Notes: generated from the sequence alone by a model not told the origin. Positions 33,210-44,380 are shown, counted from the stretch's first letter. The stretch: DNA of 64,000 bases from Aphanomyces cochlioides (GCA_019828595.1 JAHQRK010000015.1:1612001-1676000); one strand, 5' to 3'. Program-made: numbers and translations.

Positions 33210-33570
33210 ACAGCGTAGACAAGGGTGGAAATTCGAATCTCACTCAGCAACGATCCGAAAGTTGTAGTATGTCAGCAGTGTATAGCTCAAATCTTCTCAA
33301 GGTTCTCCTATACCACCACGTTAAGCCAGCCTCCAAACACATAGCACTGAGTTGTATGATGCCATCAATGCGGATTACGGCTGCCAAGGCGGTCGCGTTG
33401 TATGACGCAACCCAAACAGATTGCTGTCACAGTCGACGCTTGGTCCGACTAGATCGTCCATTCGACCAACAAGTGTGTTCAATTCAATTTGCGCATTTTG
33501 TTCAAAAGTGGACTCTCGTGGATGTTGGAGATCAAACTCATTCTGCAATTTACCAACAAGCACAACCAAG

Positions 33571-34365
33571 ATGTCCTCCACTCTCCTCGTCACTGGCGCG
33601 TCCGGCCAACTCGGCAAGCTCGTCATCCACCACTTGCTCACCACACTCTCGATCAATCCCGACCGTATCGTGGCTGGCACCCGCGACCCCACGAAACTCC
33701 AAGAGTTGGCGAGCCAAGGCGTCCAAGTGCGCAAGGTCGACTTCAAGGATAGCCAGACGGTCACTGCCGCTGCCGCGAGTGTGGATCGCGTCTTGTTGAT
33801 CAGTGTGGAAGACTTGGTGGGAGGCGGCGATGTTCAAAACGCCGCCGTCGACGCCTTCGCCAAGGCCGGGGTCAAGCATATTGTGTACACGTCGCTTCAA
33901 GCTCTCGAGAAGTCGCTGTTCACGGTCAAGGCGAAGCACGCATCGACGGAAGCAGCCATCAAGTCCAGCAACATTCCTTACTCGATCCTCCGCAACGGTC
34001 TCTACTTCGAAAACAACATCATCGGCTCGATCGCTGGCGCGTTGAAGACCGGTCAGTGGATCAGCGCGGCCAAGGATGGCAAGGTGTCCCCGATCTCGCG
34101 TGACGACCTCGCGCGTGCGGCAGCGCATGCTCTTGCCAGCGACAACACAGACAACGTCACGTACGAGTTGACGGGTCCAGAGGCATTGAGTGTGGATGAG
34201 ATCGTCGCACAGATCAGTGAGACCGTGGAGAAGCCGATTCAGGTGGTCCAAGTGTCGGTGACGGATCTGTCGAAAGGCATTGCCGCTGCCACCGGCTTCC
34301 ATCTTTCATCGCCGATGTCTTGGCTACTGTTGACGAGTCGACGGCCGGTGTGGCGGGTGACGTGA
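33571..34365 (+). CDS. NmrA-like NAD(P)-binding oxidoreductase (QorB/YtfG type), C-terminus frameshifted
   Basis: From the ATG at 33,571 the protein has a Rossmann nucleotide-binding start (LLVTGASGQLGKLVIHHLL), RIVAGTRDP, KVDFKD, VDRVLLIS, AGVKHIVYTSL, a SILRNGLYFENN block and a DGKVSPISRDDLARAAAHAL block. The pattern follows QorB/YtfG, an NAD(P)H:quinone oxidoreductase of the atypical SDR group; the yeast/fungal NmrA regulators share the fold. Near 34,296 one base seems to be missing (ggcttcc here, gaccttcc in the relic at 22,045), which shifts the frame and ends the protein at 34,365; the ancestral frame continues to a stop at 34,453 (FEKLTGVKARTHREWL). The lost tail is about 50 residues. 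It could be a real lesion or a base error. Confidence 0.85.
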   Translation: MSSTLLVTGASGQLGKLVIHHLLTTLSINPDRIVAGTRDPTKLQELASQGVQVRKVDFKDSQTVTAAAASVDRVLLISVEDLVGGGDVQNAAVDAFAKAGVKHIVYTSLQALEKSLFTVKAKHASTEAAIKSSNIPYSILRNGLYFENNIIGSIAGALKTGQWISAAKDGKVSPISRDDLARAAAHALASDNTDNVTYELTGPEALSVDEIVAQISETVEKPIQVVQVSVTDLSKGIAAATGFHLSSPMSWLLLTSRRPVWRVT

Positions 34366-34821
34366 CGGACGATTTTGAAAAGCTGACGGGGGTCAAAGCG
34401 CGTACGCACCGCGAGTGGCTTGTAGCCAACAAAGCCTTCCTCAAGTCTCTTTAGGACGTCAGAGTGTGTAGTTTGATCGAAACTACTGAGCTCAACACGA
34501 CTCGTTGACACCTATACATCTCTTAAGACACGTTTTTCCTCAGCGCGAAGCTGGTTGCGCAAGGCTTTGAAAGCCTCAATCATGGCAAGAATGACGACAT
34601 ACTCCAAAATGATACAAAGTTGCAGTTGAAGTAAGTGGCTCGGGTGATGCAGTTCAACGAATATACATAGTTTCTATTGACTTTCAAGACTAAACTCGTC
34701 ATTTCAACTTTTGCTCACTGCCGCTACCGTGATCTTAACGACGATCGAAAGATCGGCACGAGAACCCCTCCATTGCTCCAAGACGATTGGAAATGGCTAA
34801 TGTAGGTTCCAGATTTCAGTC

Positions 34822-35168
34822 CATGAATGGCTGGAAACGTTTCTCCCGGGTTGGAGATTGCGCGCGGCAGGAGAGGGATCGCGACGTGGGCAACTTCGAT
34901 GTTGAGAACGCTCACGGGCCCCCGCAGACGTGCCATATTTGAGAGAAGATTTGGAAGGCTGTCTTCAAACTCTTTCAGATCGAGAACTGCAAACTGATTG
35001 CTTGCTTCATCTGAAAGAGTTCAAAGACAGTCTTCCAAACCTCCTCTTGAATGTGGCACGTCTGCCGGCACCCGTGGGTATTCTCTACATCCAAGTTGGC
35101 CATGCGGCGATTCTTCTCCTGCCGCGCACAATCTCCAACCCGGAAGAAACGTTTCTAACCATGCATTG
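34822..35168. repeat. Inverted duplication of an unknown coding fragment
   Basis: Arms 34,822-34,980 and 35,009-35,168 are diverged reverse complements (roughly four of five bases by eye) around a 28-base spacer. Each arm encodes a related peptide (SLPNLLSNMARLRGPVS and SLPNLLLNVARLPAPVG, then ISNPGETFPAIH and ISNPEETFLTMH). A third, direct copy of the inner part is at about 33,103-33,165. The source gene is unknown. Confidence 0.75.
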
Positions 35169-35169
35169 A

Positions 35170-36646
35170 CTACAACCTAGAATTTCCAAACATCTTGGAG
35201 CAATCAAGTGTTTCTCGTACCGCTCTTTTGATCCTTGCAATGTCACCGTAGCGGCACTGAGGTATGCGTCATTTCCCTTGGACAAGCATCAACAATTTCG
35301 CCATGGTCATTGAGCATGCAATTCTCTAAAATTGTTCTGCGGCAATAGTATTAGCACGAGTGAGCATACTATTTTAGCCTATCCTATGTCAGACAGCTCA
35401 CGAGCATTCACAAAGAACAGAGATTGGTGGAATCAACGTGTGGTCGCAATCTCGGATCAGCTCCGTAGGCAGCAGGGTAGTCAGTTTGGAATTAGCCATG
35501 AAGTAATCAAATCGTGTCAAACTCACCTCCCGCGCAGTGCTCCCGGAAGTCAGAACAATAATATACTGCATGTTTTCCTGACGGACGTCTCTCATTGTGG
35601 CACGTGTTGAACTCAATCACTCGTACCTTCATTGAGTTTCCCATTGCCGCTTGCTTTACTCGCTGGTATTGTCAGAGTGGATTCAGCCTGAGTTAATCTA
35701 GCGCGACTACGGGGGCCATAGTTGCTTGACAGTGTACAAATACGCGGTTGTCATGACCATCGTGACTATCGCCGAAAACAACCAACTCCAAGCAATTCAA
35801 TCGGTCGACACTGCATCAAACCCTCTATCCAGACGCCAAGTGTACTGTACACCAGCGGTGGTGGATTGTTGGCAGGTGGTTGTGAATTCGCCCCAACTGG
35901 TCGATGATATTTTTAAATTGGCCAGGTTCTGTCGGTTCGTGGCGTGGTTCGCAGTTGTCGACGACGTTCTCTTACTCAGGGAACAAGAAGAACGACCAGG
36001 AACCTGCGCTTTCGTCCTTGCAATACTGGCAAGTATACGATGGATGGGCGAGTTGCCACAATCTGCTACACCTACACGCGGCGTTCCAAGTATGTCACAG
36101 AGCGGTCGAACAGTTCCTTCATAAATTTTACCTCTCGCTGAGTTGTCCCAGCCGTGAACAGTCGATAGACAAGTGCACAAGGTGGAAATGTTCTAGCCAT
36201 CACCAGTCGGTCGCGCGTTGGAACATCTCTGTTAGCGTCATCTCCACGGATCCATGGCAAATCTGCTCGTTCACGAGGTGGTTCATGGCCGCTAGCTCTT
36301 CCTCCACAATGGTGAACTAATACTAACGTTATTCGAGTTATGCCTCCATGATACAGTACTATGTATCACTTGGAAACTTTGCGAGCAAGTTTAAACATGG
36401 TTTGTTCAAACATTCACCATGGACGACCTGCTACTTACGTGCGACGAAGCAATAGATAGGCGTTGCTCATCCACAGATCCAACAAACTTGGGATCGCAGT
36501 GACGCAGCGAAAAGAATTCGCTGAGACCAACACCGCCGTCTCGTCCACGATCCATCAAACCCACAAGATAAGAATGACTCGTTTCAACTTTGTCCCAGAT
36601 TTGAAAAGACTCGGCTGCCTCCTGAGCTCATTCTACAATTTCCATC
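35170..36646. other. Long stretch without a supported gene
   Basis: Only short, mutually overlapping frames on both strands. A minus-strand peptide at 36,072-36,260 (VPTRDRLVMARTFPPCALVY) looks protein-like but has no neighbours in frame and no family I recognise. The final part is presumably the promoter and leader of the lipase-like gene. Confidence 0.45.
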
Positions 36647-38320
36647 ATGGATAACATCCTCAACGAAAGCTCGAGCTCGCCGTCTGACAAGCACAAGGAC
36701 GCGACGCTGCCGACCCAACGCCGCTTCCAGTTCTCGATGGCCTTCCTCACGTTTGTCACGATCATTTGCGTTCCATTCCTCGCTGTGCTGGTGCTTCAAC
36801 ACCAAGCCCACAGCCATGCCGAAGCTCTCTTGACGACGTTTGAAAACACGCCTGCAATCAAGTTTACACTCCATTTCAAACGCACGAGTATGAATTACCA
36901 CGGACAAGACTCTGCTGAGCTCTTCATTCTTCCAAGACCGGAGGCAAACGGCAGCCATGCCAGCTACGACGGCGTGCTGGACTTGCAGCACGGTGAGATC
37001 ATGGAAAAGTACCTCTACGTTGACCACCACGCCTACTACATCAAGACGAACGGCTCGAATATCACAGCGGCAACCTGCCTCGCTGCCAAGGACGTGCCGA
37101 AATTCAACTCGTTGGTCGCGACTGTCCACAATGCTCGCGAAATCGATCGCGCTTGGGTCGGTGATGCTGCCATGGACTCGATAGTCGACTGTGCCGATGG
37201 ACACTTGCTGTCGTTCAAGTTTGGCGGTGAGCCGTTCATCGCCTGCACTGTCGGCTTCGACCGCATTGGACGCATTTTTGGTCAAGACATGGACATTGAC
37301 GTGGAGTACTTGAGCTCCTTGAAAGGCGTTCCATCCATGGACATTCCAACAGAGTTGACGGCATCTTCCTTGTCCTGCGATGCGATCGCCCCTCAAGATA
37401 AGTCCTTCAAGAAGACTGCTATTGCTTCCATGACCAACTTGGCCCATCGGGAAGCTCGCATCGCCGGCGCCGAGTGTGAATGCCAAGGAGAACGCAAGCA
37501 CTGTTTGTTTGTCCACGGCCTCTTTGTTTTCATCGACAGTCCCATGACCGACTCGTTTCCACTCTACTGGGGCGACATCCATGAGCATGTTCCGTGCTGC
37601 TTGAGCACAAAATTTGTCCACTTTGACACGATCAACCAAGGCTGGAACGACGACTCTCTCCAACAAGACTTTTGCCAAGCCGCCTTGGAAGTTAGCGGCG
37701 CGACCGACACGACGGTCGGCCCCCTCAATGTGATCACGCATTCCATGGGCAACATGATTGCAGGGGCTGCTCTCGCCACTGGCAAGTGCAAATTCTCGAA
37801 CGATGTGACTTGGATCTCGTCAGCTGGACCGATGCGAGGAAGTCAAGGACCCAACTGGATGGCTGACCGATGTGAGCAAGACGGTGGCGTGAACGAACTG
37901 CTCAAGGGCCCTCTTGAGTATCTCAGCTTTTGCCCCCTCACTCGCGCATTTGAGTCGCTGAAATACATTGACACATTGGACAAGACTAACCAGGATCTGC
38001 TGGTCGCGGCGCAACAAGCTCGTGCCAGCCATCCCAACAAGAAGGTTATCTGCGGCACGGACGGCTACGGCATCACGTCGGTATACTCCCTTCCTCTCGA
38101 ATTGATGGGTGAATTGGTTCCTCACTCGGGTCTGAATGACGGGGCGGTTGCCTTGGAGAGCTGCGTCGCTGGACTTGGAGACGACATTGTCTTTGATGGG
38201 CTCATCACGAGCCCGCACTACAAAGGCCGCATAAACCACGAAGACTTGGCTTTCCGCAACGGTGACGGCTGGTTGGGCGACGACCGTAAGCCCGTCAAGT
38301 GGCTCAGTTGCGCCTTCTAA
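36647..38320 (+). CDS. Lipase-like alpha/beta hydrolase, membrane-anchored, intact
   Basis: An uninterrupted 557-codon frame. Residues 28-50 form one hydrophobic segment near the N-terminus without a preceding signal cleavage pattern, so a type II membrane or secreted orientation is likely. A Cys-rich CECQGERKHC box precedes the strand-loop LFVHGL (oxyanion region). The nucleophile elbow is THSMGN with Ser366 (first Gly of GxSxG replaced by Thr); Asp498 in GLNDGAVALES and His531 in GRINHEDLA fit the rest of a catalytic triad. Several NxS/T sites suit an extracytoplasmic protein. Related relic at 23,956 and fragment at 27,331 show the gene has been copied repeatedly here. Substrate is unknown; lipase or acyl esterase is inference. 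Confidence 0.85.
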   Translation: MDNILNESSSSPSDKHKDATLPTQRRFQFSMAFLTFVTIICVPFLAVLVLQHQAHSHAEALLTTFENTPAIKFTLHFKRTSMNYHGQDSAELFILPRPEANGSHASYDGVLDLQHGEIMEKYLYVDHHAYYIKTNGSNITAATCLAAKDVPKFNSLVATVHNAREIDRAWVGDAAMDSIVDCADGHLLSFKFGGEPFIACTVGFDRIGRIFGQDMDIDVEYLSSLKGVPSMDIPTELTASSLSCDAIAPQDKSFKKTAIASMTNLAHREARIAGAECECQGERKHCLFVHGLFVFIDSPMTDSFPLYWGDIHEHVPCCLSTKFVHFDTINQGWNDDSLQQDFCQAALEVSGATDTTVGPLNVITHSMGNMIAGAALATGKCKFSNDVTWISSAGPMRGSQGPNWMADRCEQDGGVNELLKGPLEYLSFCPLTRAFESLKYIDTLDKTNQDLLVAAQQARASHPNKKVICGTDGYGITSVYSLPLELMGELVPHSGLNDGAVALESCVAGLGDDIVFDGLITSPHYKGRINHEDLAFRNGDGWLGDDRKPVKWLSCAF

Positions 38321-38683
38321 CTGCACTCTAGCTCATCGATCAAAGTATTCCCCCAAGGGATTGTATTTACTTCTAAAAACTAAATAGATTCAATTTTATA
38401 CTCAAATTATCCCTCACTCCTACAGTTTTTTCGACTGCCCCTGGATCGCCCCGTTTTCCCCCCAGTACAGGGGGTCGAGGGGGACTAAGGGGATGTTATT
38501 CCATGCTGGCACTACGCCTACATTGGAGGCTCTAGAGCTGAACAATCGGCAGATAGAGAGTGGGGGGCAGGCAGGGTGTAGAATAAGACAATAAGTATTA
38601 TAATAGACTACAGATAGACTACTACTACTTCTAAACCTAAACTGACAATTCCATGTCGACAAGCCAAGGTGACGACAGAGCAT

Positions 38684-40408
38684 TTATTGGCAAGTGGTCT
38701 TGTCAACGGGGATGCCAGTGCCACCAGCAATGTGCCAGCACCACGTCGACGGAAAGAGCGAGAAGATGCTCACGACAAACTGATACACAAGCAAGACGAC
38801 AAATGCAACGACCGTCACGTAGCCAGCAATATGGTCTTTCTTCCCACGGCGCTTGAGCAGTTGCAAATGTGTTTTTTGCTTTGGAATAAACGTCAACATG
38901 CCCAATGTTGCAATGCGTGTTGCATACGCAATGATGAACGTGTACGTGACTTGCCAGCGGGCGTAGTTTGTGTCGGACTTGATCGTGTTGGTGTCGACGA
39001 CAAAGTAGGAATCGACAGTCTTGAAAATCGTGCCGGCAATTGGCGCGGCAAAGTTACCAAGCGTCGAGACGAGACCGTGGACAGCACCTTCATTGCCCAT
39101 GTCGGCAAGCTCGACCGTCGAGTACGATCCGATGAGAAACTGCACGCCGATGGGGATGTTGGCTATGAGGATGGTCATAGAGAGGAAGAGGTTTTGGAGC
39201 CGAGCCTCTTCGCACCAAATCGTGGCAAAGACAGTGCTGCCATCGATCAAAACCGCAAGGACTGTCGACGCCACGATCGACGTCCGCCAATTCCATCCAA
39301 GACCAATGCGACCGACTGCAAAGTACGTGATGGTCGTCACGACGTAGCCGCTAGCTGTGTACATTGATGACACCACGGGCGTCGCATTGACCCACGACTC
39401 GAGGATAATAGAGCGGGGCGTCGCGTCAAACTTTTGGGACAAGTAGAGGAGGAAGCGAAAAAGACAAACTTGCCACATCACTCGGAGCTGGATGAGATCC
39501 CAAAGCCCCTTGATGTACTGGCGGAAGGGGGCAGGGGGGCTTGGCGTCTCCACGACGAGGAAGTAACTGGCCAAGAGGGCCAAGACGCAAGCAACGACCA
39601 TCAACCAGTACATGACATTGGGTTCGACGGAAAAGTCAAACGTGCCGCCGTAGACGTAGCTGTTGAGACCAACGCCGATGAAAAAGTTGGGAATTATGCG
39701 AAAGCATTCCCGCACGGTGTAGATCATCGTCTGGATTCGTCCACGCATGTGCAGAGGCTCACGTTGCGCATGCTGAACCATCATGGCATCGGCAGCCACG
39801 TCAGCAATGATGTAGCCAAAGGCGGCGACCATGGACCACAGGATGAATTGGTACCCATCGGCGGCGGAATTCATGTTGACATAGAGAGCGGTCTCATTTG
39901 GTGTGAGAGCTGAAAGGTTCTTGCCTTTGGTTTCAGGGCCATAATGCGGCGCTGGGAACGGTGTGATGGCCATGGCCAAGCAGCAGATAAGCGCCATGAT
40001 CCACCCTATAAAGATATAAGGCTTGCGCTTGTAGCCGTAGATGGGGAAGCAATCGGACAGGATGCCAGGGAAGAGCTTCAAACTCCAAGCCAAGTTGACG
40101 AGTTGAGTGTACGATGCAATTTGGTAGCCTTCCATCCTGAGGTACACCGTGAAGACGGGGTAGGCCAAGCTAGGCAGCATGCCGGAGAGGAAACCCACGC
40201 CTGCGTACTGGACCAAGAGCCCCAACGATTCGCGACTCAAGAGCGGGAAGGCACCACCCGGTTGGAGCGCACCGTCGCCTTCAAAGAGCTCAAACTCGCT
40301 CCCGCATTCCGACTTGCATTCAAGCACGTACGGTGGCGAGCCGACCGTTTTGTTGCTGAACCCGTCGCTGTCGATGACCTTGGTCATGTTCAAAGCATGC
40401 GACGTCAT
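38684..40408 (-). CDS. FBT (folate-biopterin transporter) family membrane protein
   Basis: 574 residues from the ATG at 40,408, without introns. A hydrophilic N-terminus of about 75 residues is followed by roughly 12 hydrophobic segments. Typical FBT/BT1 patterns are visible: LVNLAWSLKLFPGILSDCFP, YGYKRKPYIFIGW, and ADVAADAMMVQHAQREP, then FAAPIAGTIF. Members transport folates or pterins in trypanosomatids, cyanobacteria and plants; oomycetes have many paralogues of unproven substrate. A plus-strand reading on the same DNA is rejected as antisense. The 38,320-38,684 gap to the convergent lipase-like gene holds only terminators or UTRs. Confidence 0.88.
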   Translation of the reverse strand: MTSHALNMTKVIDSDGFSNKTVGSPPYVLECKSECGSEFELFEGDGALQPGGAFPLLSRESLGLLVQYAGVGFLSGMLPSLAYPVFTVYLRMEGYQIASYTQLVNLAWSLKLFPGILSDCFPIYGYKRKPYIFIGWIMALICCLAMAITPFPAPHYGPETKGKNLSALTPNETALYVNMNSAADGYQFILWSMVAAFGYIIADVAADAMMVQHAQREPLHMRGRIQTMIYTVRECFRIIPNFFIGVGLNSYVYGGTFDFSVEPNVMYWLMVVACVLALLASYFLVVETPSPPAPFRQYIKGLWDLIQLRVMWQVCLFRFLLYLSQKFDATPRSIILESWVNATPVVSSMYTASGYVVTTITYFAVGRIGLGWNWRTSIVASTVLAVLIDGSTVFATIWCEEARLQNLFLSMTILIANIPIGVQFLIGSYSTVELADMGNEGAVHGLVSTLGNFAAPIAGTIFKTVDSYFVVDTNTIKSDTNYARWQVTYTFIIAYATRIATLGMLTFIPKQKTHLQLLKRRGKKDHIAGYVTVVAFVVLLVYQFVVSIFSLFPSTWCWHIAGGTGIPVDKTTCQ

Positions 40409-40429
40409 ACACAAAAATTACCAAATGAG

Positions 40430-41900
40430 CCTCTGGTGGATGTCTGTCGACCTTGTGACGCCGCAGGTGCTGACGCCAGCAGCAGATGGAACCCATTAAA
40501 TATCGCACCGACTGGCCGTCACCTGTCTTACTCACACGCGTGCACGCCAATCGAGGTCGACATCCCTACTGTAGTTTGCCAAACCATGAGGTACAAAAGT
40601 TGACTCACCAAGTAAATGTACCGCATGGTCAAGCACATGGCTGTCACAGTGAGCTGTAGACAATCCCAGCCACCAAACGACAGCGAGGATGATGAGAGAT
40701 GGTCATGGTCCACTGCTGTAAGCTGAGCTTGAGCGACGACAACCAGGTCGATTGTTGCATGCAGTCGCGGCTGTCGTTTCCGGCAGAATGCGATGAATAT
40801 CAGATGTAGTCGAGTCTGCAGACGTGGGACGAATTAACAACCCGCCGAGGCAGTAACGCGGATTTCATGTTGCCAACAGCGATTGATGTGTTCGCACTTG
40901 TGTGCAGTGATCAACTCTCCACAGCCATTGGAACCAAGGGGGAACCCATCGTGTTGTATCGTTTCGATGGTTGCTTGATGAGATTGTATGCAGAGAAGCG
41001 TACCGCAGATGGAAGCAGCTCGAAGACTGGATGGTGCAGGAAGGAACAAGTTGTAAGTCACCATCTACGAGGCGACAACAACAGAATTGCGATCAGATGA
41101 TTGCATCCTCTGGGCGATGTTGCTCTACTTTCGTGAATAATTTGTGGCGAGGACAGATGTCTTTCGATGCGCTCAGCGCCACTGGACGGCAAGGCAGTCT
41201 TTGCGTTCTTTGATAGCCCGCGGTCGTCAGAAACGTCGCAGTTGAAACGGTGGAGGACTTGATATATCCCACAAAGCTTTTCAGCAACTCGGTGCTCACT
41301 TTGTCCAACCTGGCCTTCTTTGCACCGTCGAGTCACAAGAGCACCCATTGCTAAGCTCGATCAGTCACAGGATCCAAATCCATCCTGCGGGCATTGCACT
41401 GAGTTGGGAGGAATTTCAAGCAAATTCACGAGCAGATTGACCTCTTCGTTCGAGATGTCCGTCGCTTCGTTCCTTCCGTCTGATCTGTGGCTCCAGCGAC
41501 TTCATTTGCCTTGACCTGAGCGAGCCTTAGCAAAGCTTTCCAAGGGCAAAGTTCAATTGTTTCTTGTGTGGTGATGACTGGAGGATAATTTGACTCGGTG
41601 GTCAATTGTACAGTGTACTGTATTACAGTATTTTGGGGGTTCATTAATCTGGATTGACATAATCTTGTTTGACGCTACTGTAGATGATACAAAACAGGTC
41701 ACAATTTTCGCTTGTTTTCAAATACCACTCGAGCGCACCTTTGGCGGGCTGTCCCCCAAGGCAGACAGGCCAAGGTTGTCATGTAGGACTTTTTCTGTCT
41801 GCATAGTGGTAACTATTCTGAAAAAATCCCATGTAATTTGAATACTTTCAACCTTAATGTTTTTGAAATTTGAGTTCGGTATCAAATCTGCTTTATATTT
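40430..41900. other. Intergenic stretch, possible relic only
   Basis: The 5' side serves the transporter gene on the minus strand. Frames are short. Minus-strand pieces near 41,093-41,308 (STELLKSFVGYIKSSTVST) and 41,430-41,520 look weakly protein-like but cannot be joined. No RNA gene or repeat was recognised. Confidence 0.45.
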
Positions 41901-41901
41901 A

Positions 41902-42148
41902 GGGTGCGTCTGGCAAAATTTCAAAATCAATATGCCATTTTCAGCCAAAATGGGATCAACGATTTATGGCATATTCAAAATGGCATTTTGGGAGCCTCCA
42001 GTGAGTATATCCCAACCAAAAATATTGGACTTGGTGCAAAACTCTTGGAGATAAACAAGTTCATATTTTGACCTCAATTATTGAATTTGGCCTCAAAATG
42101 GCATTTTGGGCCCATTTATTGTAATATTTTCGGTTGCTAGACGGGCCC
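41902..42148. mobile_element. TTA-flanked MITE (247 bp)
   Basis: Left end gggtgcgtctggcaa and right end (reverse complement) gggcccgtctagcaa are imperfect inverted repeats; TTA precedes the left end (41,899-41,901) and follows the right end (42,149-42,151). The inside repeats the phrase aaaatggcattttggg. The ends resemble those of the element at 51,966-54,105, so both belong to one family, probably PIF/Harbinger by the TWA target. Confidence 0.75.
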
Positions 42149-42690
42149 TTACTGTTTAATCTAATTTACTTTGCAAAACTATATTCACAGTATTGATTAT
42201 TTCGTAGAGGTTTTTGTTTAAGTCGAAAACCTTTCAGAATTTATATCATAGAATACAGGACTGTGCACTCTTAGAGCATGCAATTGAGTCAAGGCTTGGG
42301 GGTTCCATTTAGAATAGTTTTGCATTCTATTCTTTGCTGAACATGATATTGGACAACCTTGAAGTCGCAGAATGTCTGCGGGGGGGCGTCTATTTTCCAA
42401 GGTTTTGAGGAGGTCAAACCTCAACCCTCAAATCAATGTAAATGTAAATGTAATCGCTAAACTTGATGACATGGAATGCAATGGATTGAATTGTTGGTTG
42501 CCTATCACATAAAATCACAAAGACAAAGGAATTGGCGTCCTTCATGCTCTGCGTCGATAAATTCCGTGCGATTTGCATTCTCTGTGGATTCATGAAACTT
42601 GGAGGAAATTTGGGGTCGAGAACCCAGCAACAAGATGCTCAACATGGAAGATAAGGCAAATAATGATTTATTCTTCAAATAGTTTTGGCT
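42149..42690. other. AT-rich intergenic stretch
   Basis: No supported gene; it contains the 3' side of the following minus-strand gene. Confidence 0.5.
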
Positions 42691-43929
42691 TTATACTTTG
42701 CGCTTGATGTATGCGATAGCCACAAGCACGTTGAAGACTGAAATCACAGCAATGGCAAAATATGTGCACAAAATGTCAAAGAGAACGCCTTTGCAATGCT
42801 TAGAATAAGTCGTTGAGAAATAATAGCATACCGTAAGGGGGAGTGCCGGGCAATGTGTTGCGGAAAATAGGCACGGCAAAGAGGGCAGAGATATAAATGA
42901 CAGGGTAATCCGCTGGGCGTCGTTCCCAAATGACAGACATGCTAAAATTCTGTCAATCTATAACTACCAGGGGGTGGCTTACCTTCCGATGTAGGCAATT
43001 GAGAAAGTGACAGCCCAAATACCAATAAACACCAGCGCCGTGTAGAGCGTGTAGTCGCGACTTACTTCAATCTCAATGGTCCTACAAGACAATATTAATC
43101 GTCGTGTTTTTTAGCGGATGTACTTGATGCCGGTTGCAACTCTGTCAGACTTTGTCGCTTTAAATCTAAGAGAGCCTTTACAACTGTCCATCGATGATAG
43201 TTCACGTACGTCCAAGCGTAGTCTTTCGGTGCGACAACTTGAGGCTCAATTGGAATCGTGGTGGTATTTTCACCACTGAGGATTGTGCCGCCTTGGGATG
43301 CTACGATCAACATCCTGACGTTGTATCTATCGACGAAGTCAGCAATTCTTTATGACCACAAGACGAACTTGTCGAATGGATACCACGCAATTGTGCCTTT
43401 TGCAACTAGAATTTTGCTCACGAGTGGCGTATCAATCTTGACCGAGTTCTTTTTGAGTTCCAGCACTCCTGTTTGAATTTGGACACGAATGGGTTGGTCA
43501 AGCTACAAAGCCAGAGTCGTCAGCGGTGGTTGTCAATCAAAAAGCTTACAGCGCCAGTCGTTGGATTGAGCAGTCGCTTTGGAATTCCTTTTTGAATTGA
43601 AGCAGCAGTCGTGATATCTACAACCTGTATCAGGACAATCCTGGTTCGGGAGTGGTGTACCAAACGTTCGTGTGTTCATATTCGACACGACAAGTCTCAC
43701 ATAAATAGCGGACGGCTCGACTTCCTCCTTGGGTCTGTAATCCAACAAGACGTCATAGCCATCGTCATTCTCTAGTGAGGCAAATGCAGTTAGCCAAACT
43801 CGGTCGTGCGTGGATGGACGTACTGCTTCGTTTTCCTTGGCGAACAAAGAACGGGATCGAGACGGAAATGATGATGATCACGAAGACCGCGACGGGGATC
43901 CACTTGAACAAGGCGTGCTGGAGTCGCAT
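42691..43929 (-). CDS. DUF4436-like membrane protein, gene A (spliced)
   Basis: From the ATG at 43,929 a hydrophobic segment (KWIPVAVFVIIIISVSIPFF) is followed by an extracellular-type beta region, the WYPFDKY motif, and three C-terminal membrane segments ending YIKRKV. Introns supported by frame and by paralogues include 43,327-43,368 (removing an in-frame TAA inside WYPFDK/Y), 42,942-42,982 and 42,789-42,831. The junction before IEVSRDYTLYT is not resolved. The YPFD and RNTLPGTPP boxes match my recollection of DUF4436, a family of unknown function in actinobacteria and eukaryotes. It is divergently arranged with gene B at 44,381. Confidence 0.75.
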
Positions 43930-44380
43930 CAAGGACAAGCCACTGAACTGAGGACGCACGTCAAGACTTTTCTCGATTGTCAGCACTAACAACCAGCAAC
44001 CCAATCGTCGAAGTTCTTTTGTCACAATTTGACAACCTTGTCCTTCAATTCTGGCCAATCAAAATTCACAAAGTCACTAAACGAGCCAATCAAATCTCCA
44101 GAATGCGGTCATTTGACAGCTGTGAAACTGAATGTTGTGATGATACAAACCCAATAATGCACCATTGCATACGACTAACTTTATACGACTTATGGAGTTG
44201 TTTATCCATTTACAAACTTGAAGGTATTTCAAGGATAGACAAGGTCGAAATAAGCTAGCTAAGCTGAAAACAAACACAACAGACCAGCGAAATGACAACA
44301 ACGCAGCAGTGGCGTATTGTGACTCGTCGTTGATTGACAGCTAGGTGTATTTTTCTTAGTGTTCACGCCAGGAAAAAACG

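Noticed and set aside
33550..34302. A 250-codon minus-strand frame over the NmrA-type gene
   Set aside because: It is antisense to a clear Rossmann-fold protein and shows no domain of its own.
35398..36320. Several 60-140 codon frames on both strands
   Set aside because: They overlap each other, lack family resemblance and joinable exons.
36584..37741. A 385-codon open frame on the minus strand opposite the lipase-like gene
   Set aside because: The plus strand has an intact protein with catalytic motifs and two paralogous relics; the opposite frame has no family resemblance and is explained by codon bias of the true gene.
38653..39913. Plus-strand frames across the FBT-type transporter
   Set aside because: They are shadows of a 574-residue membrane protein with diagnostic motifs on the minus strand.
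43327..43368. Premature TAA in DUF4436-like gene A
   Set aside because: It lies in a 42-nt GT-AG intron whose removal restores the conserved WYPFDKY motif.
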